64,000 nt of DNA from Spirodela intermedia (Eukaryota > Streptophyta > Magnoliopsida > Alismatales > Araceae). Below are positions 11,512 through 24,500 of this stretch, one piece after another. The translations under genes were made by a program, and so were the position numbers. Below the pieces are notes generated by a model. It saw only the letters and a list, made by a program, of their open reading frames with translations. It had not been told where the DNA came from and ran no database searches. Location of the stretch: positions 439,001 to 503,000 of the forward strand of contig LR746266.1 in the NCBI GenBank assembly GCA_902729315.2, given 5' to 3'. The stretch's first letter is position 1. Every line of letters begins with the position of its first letter.

Positions 11512-14500
11512 CCCTCACACGCTGGTGGACTTTGAAGAAACCCACGTGCAGAGGCAACCCACCCCAAGACGGTTTTTTTCCCGTGGATCGGTGGGGGGGG
11601 GGGGCCAAGGTGTTCGATTAAGTACAGAAGAAAAAAATCAACACGTGGATTATCGGTCCTCGCATTTGTACTTACTTTGAGGTCGACGTAGGTACGATGC
11701 TTCGCGCTGTCAAATGCGCAGATCTTGACGTCGCGCCACCTGCGGGAAGCGCCATCGATAAAAACGCACATTTTTAATCTCCCATCGAAGAGAGCAGGCA
11801 GGCAGGTAAGGTGATAAAGAAAAATAGCCACCTTCCGGTTCCGAGCTTCTCAACGGCGTGGACGAGGGCCTCCACCTCGGAGACGGAGAAGGGTCGCCTG
11901 ACGCGGCGCTGACCCGTCTCCGACCGCCTCGATTTGCCGTGAAGCGGGAAGACGGCCAGCGCCTCCGCATCGGCAGCGGGGACGGGGACAAGAGCTTTAG
12001 AATCCGGGGGGCTCTGCCTCTCCGCCGGCGGAGTGGTGGGCCCCCTGCGAGGAGAGTTGACCCGGCTGGGATCCCCGGCGGCGAGCGGCGGGCGGTGGCG
12101 CTTTGGGGAAGAGTCGCCGCCGGTGACGGCAATCGGTGGGAGCCTGGTGCACCACCATCGAGCTTAGGATATATACGAAGGAATTCGAAAGACCCATTGC
12201 AGAAAAAAAAGAGACGATCCGCAGATAATGAGATCCGATAAAGAAAGGAGACGATTTGATGCTATTTATTATACCTTTTAAGAGGTTCGGGGGAGTCACA
12301 GATGGGCAGGAGTGGAGCGTCTTCGTTGTTGGAAATCAGCGGTTTTGGGGACTGCAGGGAATTGGGCTCCAGAGTAAATCGCAGGCTCTCCAGCTCGTCG
12401 CTGTGGGATATTCCAGCTTGGAGTAGCGTTTTGCTGTCGTCTCTGACCTTCTTCCCTTGGAGATGGACGCCGATCCGTAGACCACCTCCAAGTATGGCAG
12501 TCACTGCCTCCATTACCGTCCTCTGTGGAAAGCCAAGCACATAAGGGCGATCATTAGGACATGAACTGAAGGATTATCCTGAATTTAGCAGGGAAGGGGT
12601 GTATACTATCACTCAGGCAAAAATAACAAGCACAGATGAAGAATATTTATTTAATAAACGATTTTCCCCGATAAAAAGAAAAAATAGCAAGCACAGATGA
12701 AGAATGTTTTATTTTTATTTCTAGGCTGACATAAATTGAGATAAGTCTCGCGTGGGAAAAGATTGCTAATATCCACATACAAATAGAGTACTTTCGAGAT
12801 AGGATGAGAATTTTATCATATAATTGATTCCTCAGACAACTGAATGTAATCCAGTGTTGCCTCACTGCATTCGACGCTCTTCAATGTATAATTATAGTTC
12901 TTACAATCCAGACCGAGGTCCATTTCAGGTATGACTGGAAGATGATTGATGTCACAGATCACACACCTTAAGAGAACCGATTGTAGCAGTTTCGGGTATC
13001 TCAATAAATAACTCTGGCACCTTGAAAGACTTGATACTCAGTTTCACTGTGCAATAGAAAAAGTGATCCTCAGGATCTTAGGATGCTCGAAAACAAAAAT
13101 TCCCAAGTAATTTAATATAAAGGCCAATTGAGACAACGTCGAATGCGATCATACCGTGGTAGTCATCTGAGTCAAATGCGAATTTCTGAGCACCGGGCGA
13201 CGAAGATGTCCCATTTCCTGGGGAGAGCAAAATGAAGCTTGGGGTTGGAAAGGATGAGGAGGAGAAAAAGAGAGAAAAGTGCTGGACAACATATTATAAA
13301 TACCTCCATGGACCCCCGTTTCAGAAGAGCTTGCTTCTCCCTTGATGTGGATTTCGGGGGAACAAGACAAACCTTCACCATTATATGGCAGATCACACGA
13401 AGATATGGAGCCCCTCTGGAAAAGTTTCTTACGCTTGAAAGAAAATTTCTGAGTCCTTTGGCGCTTGTAACACATTTTCCTGCTGTAAAAGAGCGGTTTC
13501 ACATCCTCATCTGTCACATCATAGAGATTTGTCAAGAAGATGGCTCATACAAACCAATTTTTTTCCATTTTTGGTTTATCCTAAGCAGTAGACACAACAG
13601 GACAGAAAGAGAATGAACATCAACGGCATTTAACAAGAATATCAACAAAAAAAATAAATCAGAGAAGCATGATACCCACCTTTGTCAGAAAAATCCCCAT
13701 CTTTGAGCAATGTCGGGCCTACTTTCCAGAATTTGGATGCCAACAACTTCCTTATCCTTCTGTCAACAATTCGCTGTGGCCTAAAGGGCTTAGATGTCAT
13801 GTTGCACGTCTGATTGCAGCTAGAAGACTTTTCATAGTCAGCTATACCTGCTGCATATTCCATGTGACTGCCAGACTTGGGAGATGTCTCAATAGAACTG
13901 CTTGAGCTCACCAGGGGAGGAGGTTTAATATCTACTTCCATCAAGTCTTCTGAAAAGCATGGGGAAGGAACTATTCCATCTGCATTCTTTTGGCGCTCGA
14001 ATTGAGGTGGAGTCGGAATCCTATCCTCCACTTTCCCACGATAGGATCCTGGAGAAAGAGGAGAATGAACCTTGACACTGAATTTCCCTTGATCAGGTCT
14101 TGGACTCCTTGCAAATTCGCTCTTATTTCTGCTGAACACAGATTCTTCGGCAAAAGTCACCTTTTCAGATGGATCAGAAATTATGACTATTGAACTAGGA
14201 TGCAAGCATTCAGTGAATATACAGCCATGTTCCTGACCCTGGAAACCAATCTTAGAGGCCCGGGAAACATGATCACAGCTCTTCTGGCCGCGAAGCTCGT
14301 CTTCATAAGAATTCAATCCATCGTCTTGCTCCTCCTTGACTTTGTCCTTTGAAAACATAGGATTAGAACCTCCCGTTATTGTGTCACTTTGAGCCGGGGA
14401 ACTTTCCTTTCCTAGCAGTAATTCACCAGCCACAGAGGCTAGCAACTCAAATGCACACATGTCATTTTCCACAACTCTCTTTCGAACACAACGCTTTCCC

Positions 14501-14673
14501 TGAGAATAAGAAGGGAGAAAACTTAAACATATTTATCACTGCAAGAATAATAAAACAATGGCAAGAATAAGTTCGGGCAGTGGCAAACGTACCCGTGTTG
14601 ACCTTGAGCCACGGGGCACATTAGGAACCTGGTAGCCATTGAATTCATAACCTAGCCTCTTCTGCAGCACCAT
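11256..14673 (-). CDS. TRP1: TRP-type telomere-repeat-binding protein (TRP1/RTBP1-like)
   Basis: Nine exons join in phase: 14593-14673, 13680-14499, 13304-13510, 13155-13217, 12967-13046, 12275-12522, 11832-12143, 11676-11739 and 11256-11411, giving 676 residues. The start MVLQKRLGYEFNGYQVP matches the family. Residues about 391-470 form the ubiquitin-like region (VKLSIKSFKVPELFIEIP, then ILGGGLRIGVHLQGKKVRDD). Near 579-635 is the C-terminal Myb domain (RRPFSVSEVEALVHAVEKLG, GRWRDVKICAF, then VDLKDKWKTL). The VDLKDKWK motif reads double-stranded TTTAGGG repeats in this family. The protein should act in the nucleus at telomeres or at telobox promoters. The 5' UTR is probably spliced: a strong donor GAG|GTGAGC lies at 15908 and a minus-strand TATAAG at 16268-16273. 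The last exon is short (51 codons) and ends soon after the Myb extension. Confidence 0.9.
11481..11511. repeat. (GA)n microsatellite in TRP intron 8
   Basis: An AG tract of about 31 bases, preceded by GATA repeats, in the intron between the last two TRP coding exons. Confidence 0.93.
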
Positions 14674-15908
14674 ATTTCAAGGATTCGCCAAAAGTGACTT
14701 ATTCGGTAAGAAGCATACCACCTTGGGTCTTAATGCGTCACAACATCGTATATCAAAACTCCATCGGTGCGTAAACTGGATGCGATGTTTCTTCCGGTAA
14801 AATCCTGTGAAAGAATAAAAAAAAATAAACACCACAAATTAAAAACTTTCAAAGGAAGCTTTGTCATTGGTCACTAGATTCAAGTATGATGTTACACCCA
14901 GATAGCATAGTAAAGGCCGCTTGAGGCTCGAGAGAAAAATGGTCCGGGTGGCAGTTCGAGAAACAAGTCTGGTGGCGTTGCCATATTTGTTACTGAGGCC
15001 TGATATTTGGGAGAGAAGAGGGACAGATGGGAAATATAGTATCTGAAAAAATTGACCGGAAAAAGAAGTTCCAGAAGAGGAAATTAATGATAGCCGCGGT
15101 ATACATGAGAGGCGAGGAATTTGATCATGTAAACCCAAACGCCGGAGTTGTCCTCTCGATTCGAACGGGAAGCCAATCAGGGGTTGAACTGCGGCTACGG
15201 AAGCCAAGGGAAAAAAATAAATCCAAACGGAAATATTGCAAGAGAAGCAAAAAATTCGATATTGTGAACAACTCAATACCGAAGCCCCATCCACCATTGA
15301 GATCATGCAAAAATCCGCACGCAAACCACGCATGGATTAACTTTTTCACATTGAGAATCCTCGGAGGCTTGGATATGCTTATGACAGAACAAATCGGTCG
15401 GCCAGCCGACGATCTTACGCATTTTCAGGGGAAATCACAGTACAAGGGCGAGATATGATAGGAGAAACTTCCTGAATTCCAAAACTACAGCCGAAACCAT
15501 CGACAAGGATGAAAATGATATTCAATTTCTTCGGGATAAATAATATAAAAGGGAAAGGATGTAGATCTTAAACCCGTACGATCGGAGGGATCGGTACAGA
15601 ATGTCTCCACAAGAGCAAGGCGTGCCTCACGTTCAGGGATCCAAACTAGATCGGCATTTCGAAATTCAGAAGATTCCGTCCGCGTAGGAGATTCAGAAAA
15701 AAGCAGTCACCGGGCAACGATCCGATCTCATTTTCTTCACCAAAAGAACCAGAAATCCAGGGGAAATTTTCCAACGAGAAAACTCGAGCTCAATTCAGAA
15801 GATCCAGAATGAAAGCCGGTGCCGATTCGCAGAACCCTGGAAAAACCCGCAACTGCAGAATGAAATGCCCGGAATGAGACGGAACCCGATCCGTTCGTCT
15901 CTGCTCAC

Positions 15909-16273
15909 CTCCGAGAGAACTGATTCCTTTGCGCAAAATCCTTCTCGAACCCGCCAGGCACGGGATCGGAGAGATCGCTCCAAGGGGAGGCGGAATTCCG
16001 AGAAATTGTGCGTCTCCGAGGAGAGAGAAGTCGTCGATCTCTCAACAGCAGCCTAGGAAATTTAGAATTCCATTCCCGCACGCCTTCTTAGTCTCTCCAC
16101 GAGAAGATCCTCTCCCAGACGCCTTCACCGCCTTCTTCTTTCTTCTTTCTTCTTTCTTCCTCTCCTTCACCGCTCTCTCTCTCTCTCTCTCTCTCTCCTC
16201 CCTCTTCCCGTGGAAAACCAAAACCCCCCCACGCCTGCAAATAACCCCCCCGGCTTAAACCCCAGTTCTTATA
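15909..16273 (-). promoter_or_regulatory. Probable TRP promoter and first (non-coding) exon
   Basis: On the minus strand a TATAAG box (16268-16273) is followed by a GA tract (16173-16197) and a GC-rich stretch ending at an optimal donor GAG|GTGAGC (exon end 15909). This would make a leader exon spliced over about 1.1 kb to the coding start. A minus-strand acceptor CACAG near 14806 could add a second leader exon. The transcription start is inferred. Confidence 0.45.
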
Positions 16274-17174
16274 GCGTTGACCCCCTGTAACCGGACCAGT
16301 CGGTAACCTACCCCTCCCCTGCGATCTGAACGTCCCGTTTCCCACCCACCACGTTCCCTGACACACGTTCGATGTTCCGACCACACTGTTGACCGGTTCT
16401 AACCGTCGGCTCGTCTGGTAAATACCCTGCCGCCCATCTTTTCCTTCGATTTTACGCAAGGTTCAGGCCAGCAAAGCATGCACAACCGTCCGATCCATTT
16501 CTCAACTCATCTCCACCCTTCATCTTGACCCCGTCTTTTACTGCAGAATCAGCGCGCCAGAATTAAGCCCATCGAAAACCGACTCCTCTCGATTTCTAAC
16601 TGATCTGCTTGCAAAAGTGGATAAGATCTCGTAGATTACACGCACCCGCGGAGGACCGGAAACCGAAACGTGTCGATGCCATTCGGTAAACGGACCGTTC
16701 GCAATCCGCGGACGTACGAAGGTGGAGTACGAGGGGTCCTTTTAACTGCGAAATCATAGCCAGTCGATCGGTTTCCACGTAGGACGGGCGGAGTGGCCTG
16801 GGTTTTCCGGGGGGTTATCTGGTCTCGCGGTCCGGAATCGCGAGGAACCTAAGACGGGGAGGCCGCGGGGAGTCGCTTTCGGCCCGGACCAGGACGCCAC
16901 GTGGCCGGACGGGGGGGATAATCGATCCATCGATCGAGGGGGGTCTCCGATTTCCGAGGAAAATGCTGCCCTTTTTGTGCGGTTTATCATGTCCCGGGGG
17001 GAGTGGACCGGAGCGGTTACAACCGTCGGGCCGTGGCCCTGAGCCGGGCAACCCGGTCGGGGAAGGTGAGCGGTGGCGCGGCCAGGTGACGGCAGAAGGC
17101 GATAATGTGGGCCCTGCGTAAAGTTACAGGTCCGATAAGGCGACTCGGGGCTTTTCCGCCGGTTTCCTGTTGAG

Positions 17175-17206
<32 letters not shown>

Positions 17207-17679
17207 GGAGGGGGTTTCCTTGGATTGCAAGGGAAGAGGGGGGGGGGAGGAGAGAATGCAAGGTGTTTCGGGGATGTGCCAGCTGGTGGATCGGCGAGGG
17301 AGATCGGCTTTTCTGAACGCCGGGCGGCAGAAGCAACGTCGGAGGCGTGGGACGGAGATGCCGGCCGATCGTTGGGGATTGGGGACGAGATCTGGCATCA
17401 GCCGGATGCATTATGCCGAGATTCCAGCATTTAAAACAAAATGCCTTCCAGATTCCGGGATTTCCCTTTGCCTCCACCTCGATTATTAGGACGCCGGCTA
17501 GGGAGGGAGAGGAAGAGCGGCTGCCATTCACATGGGATCTGCTTTGGCGAGGTAGCCGGTCACGTGATCCGACGAGCCATCCTTCGGCAGAGCTGTGGCA
17601 CATGAACGAGAGCCTGGCATCGCCTCTCATTCCTTTCCCTTCTCTTCAGCCGAGAAAGGGAGATGCGGACAAGTCGGGG

Positions 17680-17686
<7 letters not shown>

Positions 17687-17716
<30 letters not shown>
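17687..17716. repeat. (GA)n microsatellite, inverted partner of the CT tract at 17782
   Basis: A 30-base GA tract faces an 18-base CT tract (17782-17799) about 65 bases away. The two could pair as a long imperfect stem in single-stranded form. Confidence 0.9.
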
Positions 17717-17717
<1 letters not shown>

Positions 17718-18355
17718 AGACCTGAAGTGTCGGAGGAGCCGTAGAGAGAACCGTGTGGAGGGAGCTTCTCTCTCTGTCTCCCTCTCTCTCTCTCTCTCTT
17801 GCGCGCTCCCGGCCAGTGGGATCGTCCATTGATTGCTCCGTCGGCGATGCTCCCAGGGGCCACGAGGCGACCACGTTGGACATTTTAAATGCCTACCGAA
17901 AGCGAGAGCCCCGCGCGAGAACCATATGGGATTAAACAAAGGGCCTTAGGGACGGTGGCGAGCTGTAGCTATTGGGGGGGCCGGCAGGGGGGACCACACG
18001 TCTCGCTCGCGTGACGTCACCGTGCCGGGGCCCACCACGACTGGTACCCGAGACTTTCGCTAGTGGGGTCTGTCCTCTTATTCGGTATGTTCTCTGAGCA
18101 ATGGGCCCCACCGGGGGGTCCCCCGGGGGCAGCTGTCACTATTGGCGCCGAAGAAAGGCTTTGGGGTTAGGGAAGCCTGGCCCATTGGTGGCCCAACTGG
18201 ACACCAGTCCACTTGAGCTCCCCCGCCATCGGACGGCTCCCCCGATCGGGTAAGAGTGTGATTATCGGCGCTAAGTGCAGTTTAGCGTCAGTGGTCGTCG
18301 TCGACACCGCATTGCCCGTCTACTTCTTTGCCTCTCTTGTCGGCAAGACCCACCA

Positions 18356-18390
<35 letters not shown>

Positions 18391-18568
18391 TCTATCCCTA
18401 ACTCTATCTAAAACTGTTTACAATTTTTTAGGAGGAGTTGGTAAAGTCAACGAGTCGAGACTGCCGTCCTTGCCAGAGCTCAGTCCACGACCTAAAGAAA
18501 AGTCTACAAAGTAAACTAGGTGACGTTACCCAGATGGTGTTGGGGCTGGGTATGGCATTTCATGTGTT

Positions 18569-18569
18569 C

Positions 18570-18612
<43 letters not shown>
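18569..18612. repeat. Compound (GT)n(GA)n microsatellite
   Basis: A GT tract runs directly into a GA tract, together about 44 bases, at the change from GC-rich to AT-rich spacer. Confidence 0.93.
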
Positions 18613-20379
18613 GCAGATTGAATGGTCAAGCAGGCCAAGGTCCATATTCCATTTTCAGGCCCAGACTCAGGGGTGACCTTCCCATAAGGTTTCTAAGCAA
18701 TATTCAGAGGTAGATATGTTTGCATGTAAAATGCTTAGTGCAAGGCCAGAAATAAAAGTTTCAAAGTACCCATCCACTTGCATTCCTTTTAGTCAAATAA
18801 CAAGAAGAAAGAACAGATTTGTTATAGCTAGTTGACTAGCAAAAATAGTGCATTGGCTCAAGTAATAGTGCATGGTTGGAAGTCATGTAACAATAGCGAA
18901 TGCATCAGCGGTGTGTTGTTGGCTTTAAGTAGATGATTTGTAACCCTTTATCTACACTCAACACTAAACATTATGGGTTGTGGGTGCTGAGAAAGATAGA
19001 GATGCTTCTTAGTGAGCTGCTTCGTATGAGAATATATCTCTTTCAATATGGAATACTATAAGTTTTTAGATAATGTAATGCACTTGTATATATGTAGGAC
19101 TTCAAATCAAAGTTAATGGGGCAAAACTCTTGAAGTGGTAGGAATGGGTGATGGTCAATCCCAAATGTATAACTGTTAGACAACAAATATGAGAAATAAT
19201 TTTCATGAGAAAAAAATTGCCATAAAAATTAGTGCATATATGTTTAATTGTCCATCTTGACATGGAAAAAATGTGAAATTAATATATGATCATATTTTTT
19301 GAAAATAAAGATATTGGTATGTTATCAATCTCAAACCATCATTCTTGAATAATTGCCATACTATGTGACCTTAGCTAAAAATAATGATGATTTTGATTAT
19401 TACTTAAGACTCGTTGAATAATGTATCAGACTACTAATGTACAGCATAAAGTAAACATGAAAAAATATGATGGAATTACCAAATACCTCAAGGCAATTGG
19501 ATATATATGAAAAAAAGATTGGTAATATTGAGAAATATAATGATATTCACGTTGGAATTACCAAAGGCCCCAAGAAAAATATGTTATATTGACTAATATG
19601 ATGATATTACTCTTGAGTCAACTCAGGATTTTTATCCATTGATAATAGCAAGGTCTACTCTCCAATTTTCATGACTAGTCAACTGGATGTGAAAATGATA
19701 TTTTTAAATGTAGATTAACGAGAAAATTCATTTACATTAGTCATAGAGATCAATCTTGTTGACTTTGGGAGCCTTAGTGATTAGGATAACAACAAAAATG
19801 AGTAGAATGGTCAAATGATAATTTTACACAAGCAAAGTTATACAAATATATTACATTTTTTTTTTTGAGAATATTTCCTTAAATCCTTAGAATAGACCAA
19901 AGTGATTTTGAGACTAATTGCATAACAAGAGTGCATCTTTCAATTCTTAAGGAAAGGAGTTGCCTCAAGAGTTAGACTCACCCAACTAAATTAGTCATGC
20001 ACTTATGGTTAGAATAACAGTCTAAAAGGGAATATGTTAATTCTAGAACATTATGATTACCGTACCTATTCGGTAAATAATATTATATTAGAACATATAT
20101 CAACATTAAGGAAAACACACGAAATAATAAATATTAATTTTATATTACCAAATATTCAAATATGTTTATAACTCTTGAAAGTGCATGATCATGTTGCAAG
20201 TTGTCTAATATGATTTATATACTGTTTAAAATATTTTTAAATATATTTTAAGGAATATTTAGTTTTTTATTCACAAAATGAAATGAGTCGAACTCAAGAG
20301 ATAGCAAACGTTAAACCTGCCCTAAGCATGCATTCGAGAAGATTGCACCGGGTGGACGACCGACAATTCCCTATGAGAC

Positions 20380-20845
20380 GCCGGCGGACGAGAAGAACGA
20401 GGGCCTCTCCAACTTCCTCACCCGATCCTGCCGCCGCGCGGAGAGCTCGTCGTCTCCGGCGAGATGGTGAAGTCCTTCCTTGAAGTGCTAAGGGCTGGGC
20501 TCCACGAGCATTGAGATGTTCTTAGCCTCCGCCAGGAAGAGGAGCTCGTTATCCCAGTCGGTGCCGGCGGCCGTGGAGCCGCCGGAAGCCCCACCCGATT
20601 CTGAGGAAATGGTCTCTGCCTCCAATGGCGTTCCACTGGGGCGTACCCCTCCGCCGCTTGACGAGTTTCAGAGAGGCAGCGTCGCCTACCGACGTGCTAT
20701 GGTTCCAGAGATAGCTGGAGACGTCCTGTCCGGCGAGGAAGAAGGGCACGACGACGGCCGAGGCACAAAACGTACTGCTTCATCCGGCTGTAGAATATGA
20801 CGTCGAGGACGATCTGGTAGGTTGCGTACCAGTCGGAGGCGGCGG
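20380..20845 (-). pseudogene. Relic of an exostosin-type GT47 glycosyltransferase (MUR3/xyloglucan-galactosyltransferase-like)
   Basis: Read on the minus strand, blocks typical of plant GT47 enzymes appear in the right order but in shifting frames: [21 protein letters not shown], then [41 protein letters not shown] and WGFRRL, then [20 protein letters not shown], and last QDRVRKLERPSFFSSAGV. At least two frameshifts and several stops (for example right after the SMLVE block and after SAGV) break the frame. Only about 155 residues of the central domain remain, with no start or C-terminal half. The relic is GC-rich within an AT-rich setting. I read it as a dead fragment, not an exon of a live gene. 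Confidence 0.8.
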
Positions 20846-21172
20846 CGACTGAAGTAACTGCCACATCCTCCTTGTCCTAGGACGCAGTAGTGGCATCAGC
20901 GGCGGTGGGGTGGGACGGTTCCCGTGGGCTCATCTGGCATCTGGAGGAAGGAGGAAAGAGGAGGGGAGGCGAATTTTCCGGTCGACGGCGCCGGGGAAGG
21001 GCAAGGCGAGGGGCCTTCTCGGACACATGGCTGATTCTCGTTTCCCGGATGCTCCACTCGTTTGCCGCACGTCAGGCGAATCGGCTTCGCATTTTTATGA
21101 TTTTATGTTAGTCACAAAATATCATCTACGAGAATTTTCCCATAAAGTAATTATTCTCCTGATATGTTGCAT

Positions 21173-21223
<51 letters not shown>

Positions 21224-21565
21224 CCTATCAGCTAGAAAGGGAGCATTGATGTCGGTCATACTTATCATGGGAATGGCTTCTCCCAGCGTAAAGGGTGGGG
21301 CTGGCGTGGGGGTGGTGCAGGTGAGTTCATGTGAAGTACGTTGAAACCACGGGGCCGATCCAGAAGAACATCCCCGTCCGAAAGCTTCCTCCAACCATCT
21401 TCTTGGATCTTCGGCCACCTCCCTCGCGCGCCCTCAAGCTTTTTCACCGAATTGGTTAAATGACTACGCCTTCCCGGTCTATCAATACCTCCCGCTCCGC
21501 CGCCGCGCCACCGCTGCCCAAAAGACTCTCATTTAAGCTTCCTCATCCCTTCCTGGGAAACCGTA
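20846..21565. other. Upstream region of the DUF547 gene
   Basis: No gene is recognised. A 46-base GA tract lies at 21176-21221. The promoter and 5' UTR of the DUF547 gene should lie in the last few hundred bases. An in-frame ATG at 21460 is in a different frame from the coiled-coil reading and is not used in the model. Confidence 0.5.
21176..21221. repeat. (GA)23 microsatellite upstream of the DUF547 gene
   Basis: A perfect GA tract of about 46 bases, some 345 bases upstream of the start codon. Confidence 0.95.
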
Positions 21566-24500
21566 ATGAAGTTGGAGGACTTTCTCATGCAGAGGCAGGA
21601 GGAGCACCGGAGGAGATGCGAACTAGAGGAGGAGGTGAGGCCGGGGAAGCCGCCGGAGATCTTCCGAGCATGAACATGCACGGGTTCTGTGAAAAAATTG
21701 CGGAGTTCTGAAGTTTGTGATCATCTGCAGGTGGCTGAGTTGCACGGGGTTCTGGAGAAAGAACAGAAGCTAAATGGAGTTCTTCAATGCGCCCTCCACG
21801 GCCCCCTTGTCTCTCGTTCGAGCGTTTCTTCTATGCTTCCACTTCAGGTACCTCCGGCCTCTGTAGTACGCTGTAGAGAATGCTGAAATAAATATGGTGG
21901 GAGCCATGGAATTGTAGTGTAGAGTTATGCAACTGGGCTTCTGGCGCAGGTTCAGGTGCTTCTCGCAGAATTGGCGATGGTGGAGGAAGAGATAGCCTAT
22001 CTGGAGGGAAAAGTGAAGGAGCTGAGGCTGTGCTTATACGAGGAGGGGAGACAGACTGAGGAACTGAAGCTGCACCACCAGGAGAGATGGCTCCGGCGCC
22101 GGAGGGGTCGATTCTTCCCCAGATTCAGTCGGACAAAGGAGATCGAAGAGGCCCTGTATCAACCTCCAATACTTGACAGGAACGCAAGAAGACGGCGCCG
22201 CCTGATCAGAGGAAGACAGATGCCTCTAGGATCGATCTCAGAAGCGACTGGCAGCGGTAAGATCCCTCCGTTTCCTCCACTAAATTACTCACTACCATTT
22301 CGTTGACTGTTTTCTTTTTGTGCCCTCCCACGCAATCAACCAGATTCCGACACAGAGAGCTCCAAACAATTCTCTGGGCGAAGTCAAACCATGGTCAACT
22401 CTGACGAGGAAACCTGTGAGAAGACATCGAATGAGCTCTCGGAGGAGCTGATCCGGTGCCTGATCAGTATCTTCCACAAGCTGAACCAGACATCTGGCCG
22501 AGCCTGCCTTGACCCAGCAGTCATTCTTCCTAAGTTTACTCTCTCTTGCATGAGCTCAAAGGGCCCCACGTCAAAGTCAAGCTTCAGCTGTAAGATACCC
22601 GCGTACTCCTCAGATGACACTCTGCCAACGCTTGATCCTCACGGCTTGCTGCCTGATATTGACGGAACAGTGGGAGAGAGAGGACCCTATAAGAATCTCA
22701 TCAGTGTTACGAAGAGCTCATTGGACATGAGCCGCATAAATCTCTGCTTTCTGAGCATTGGCAGGCTGAGGTGAGCCGATAGTCCGCAAAATCCTGCATC
22801 TGGGGCTAAATTTTTTCTTCCGCCCTTTATAAGATTCATCAGAACTTAATTTCATGACCAAAAAATCTTTTTTTTTTTTTCAGGAAATTAATTCACCAGC
22901 TTAGAACAGTGGACCTTACATTCTTGAATTACAAGCAGAAGCTTGCGTTCTGGATTAATATCTACAACGCCTGCATAATGAATGTAATAATGATGATTTA
23001 TCTTGCACTGGTAGTAGATACAGAAAGTATCGAGCCTGTAGCTTACATCAGTTAGCTGTTGGTCATTCCAGGCATTTCTTCAGCATGAGCTACCGTCCTC
23101 TTCCGACAAAGTGCTCGAATTACTCAATAAGGTAACTAACTCACCGGGGACTGACTCCAACATAATTGTAGAAAAACCCTAGACACACGTTAATTAATGG
23201 TCAATAACTACGAGTTTTCTTCCTCTTTGTCGATCATTTTCTGGTCCCTGAGCCGCCCATTACATCTGAATGATTCATTTTTCAGCATAATGTGCCAAAA
23301 TAATTTCTTTTGCTGTGGTGACAGATTTCTCATTATATTATTTATATAAAATAATAGTGTCTGATCAAAGCATTTCATTCAGTGGGATAAATAACTTCTG
23401 TTACTCCATATATATTGTCGACCAACCCATGGTCTTATTTATTTATTTATTTATTTATTCAATGAAACAGGCCGCTCTGAATGTTGGCGGCGTTGTGCTC
23501 AATGCCCTCGCAATTGAGCATTTCATTCTTCGGCACCCATCCCGCTCAAAACTTGTGAGTTCAGAAGCCCACCCACGAATTATTTTATTTTGGTTCTGAA
23601 TTCTAACCCGCTTTCTATATAGGGAGTTGCAGACGGCAAAGAACGACTTCTGCAGCATTCTTACGGCCTCAGCTACCCAGAACCAAACATCACGTTCGCA
23701 CTGTGTAGAGGCACTTGGTCTTCACCTGCTGTGAGTCCATATCCAGCCATTGCAAAAATCGTCTCACATAAAAATAAAAATAAAATTATTGCATTAATAA
23801 AATAATTTTCTTTTCACTCTCCTCATTGCCAATTGGTCCTGGGTTGAATAGCGTCATTCCACATGTTTAGGAGCCTACATTTAACTGCGTTTAATTTTCT
23901 ATTAGTATATACAGGAAGATTCATGCATGATACCGAAAATGATATTTAACTATCTACACGATGCTTCTTATCGCCTAAATTCTCTCAGCATTCCTTAGAA
24001 TTCACGCCAAATATACCGTATTTAATTATTCTATCGATTAATATCGGATTATTCATACATAATACTGAATAATAATTAATTATAGGACAGGGTTACTTTT
24101 CTATCCAGCTAATGGTGGTTTGTCAGTTTCCTTGGAATTCAATCCAAAGATACCATAGTTTCTGTTTCTGTTTCTGTTTCTGTCGATTGATGGGGGATTA
24201 TTCATACAAATATTAATGCTATATTTTTTAATGGTTAGGTATATTCAAATGTGTGTTAAGTGTTCTTTCAATTGGTACGGGATTATTCATACAGGATATG
24301 AAAATAATTTGTAATCATGGAATGCAGTGCTTCTAATCATCTAATGGGTCTCTGTATTTCATTAGAATTCGGTTCAAACTTAGCAAATTTTACTCTTTGA
24401 TGGTTAAAATACATTAAACCACGAGCTGATATATCTATCCATTGATACATGATTGCTCATACATAATACTTTTAATAATATTACATTATAGAACACGATG

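Larger units (their letters stand above)
16274..20379. other. Gene-poor spacer, GC-rich then AT-rich
   Basis: From 16.3 to 18.5 kb the sequence is GC-rich and broken by GA/CT tracts (17175-17201, 17687-17716, 17782-17799, 18360-18387) and a compound GT/GA tract at 18569-18612. From about 18.65 to 20.28 kb it turns AT-rich, with no open frames and no recognised motif. This part is probably decayed transposon DNA, but I see no terminal repeats or coding remnant to name it. Confidence 0.55.

Noticed and set aside
16754-17398. A 214-codon minus-strand frame in the spacer
   Set aside because: It runs through a GA/CT microsatellite, is Pro/Arg/Ser-rich without motifs, and has no splice partners.
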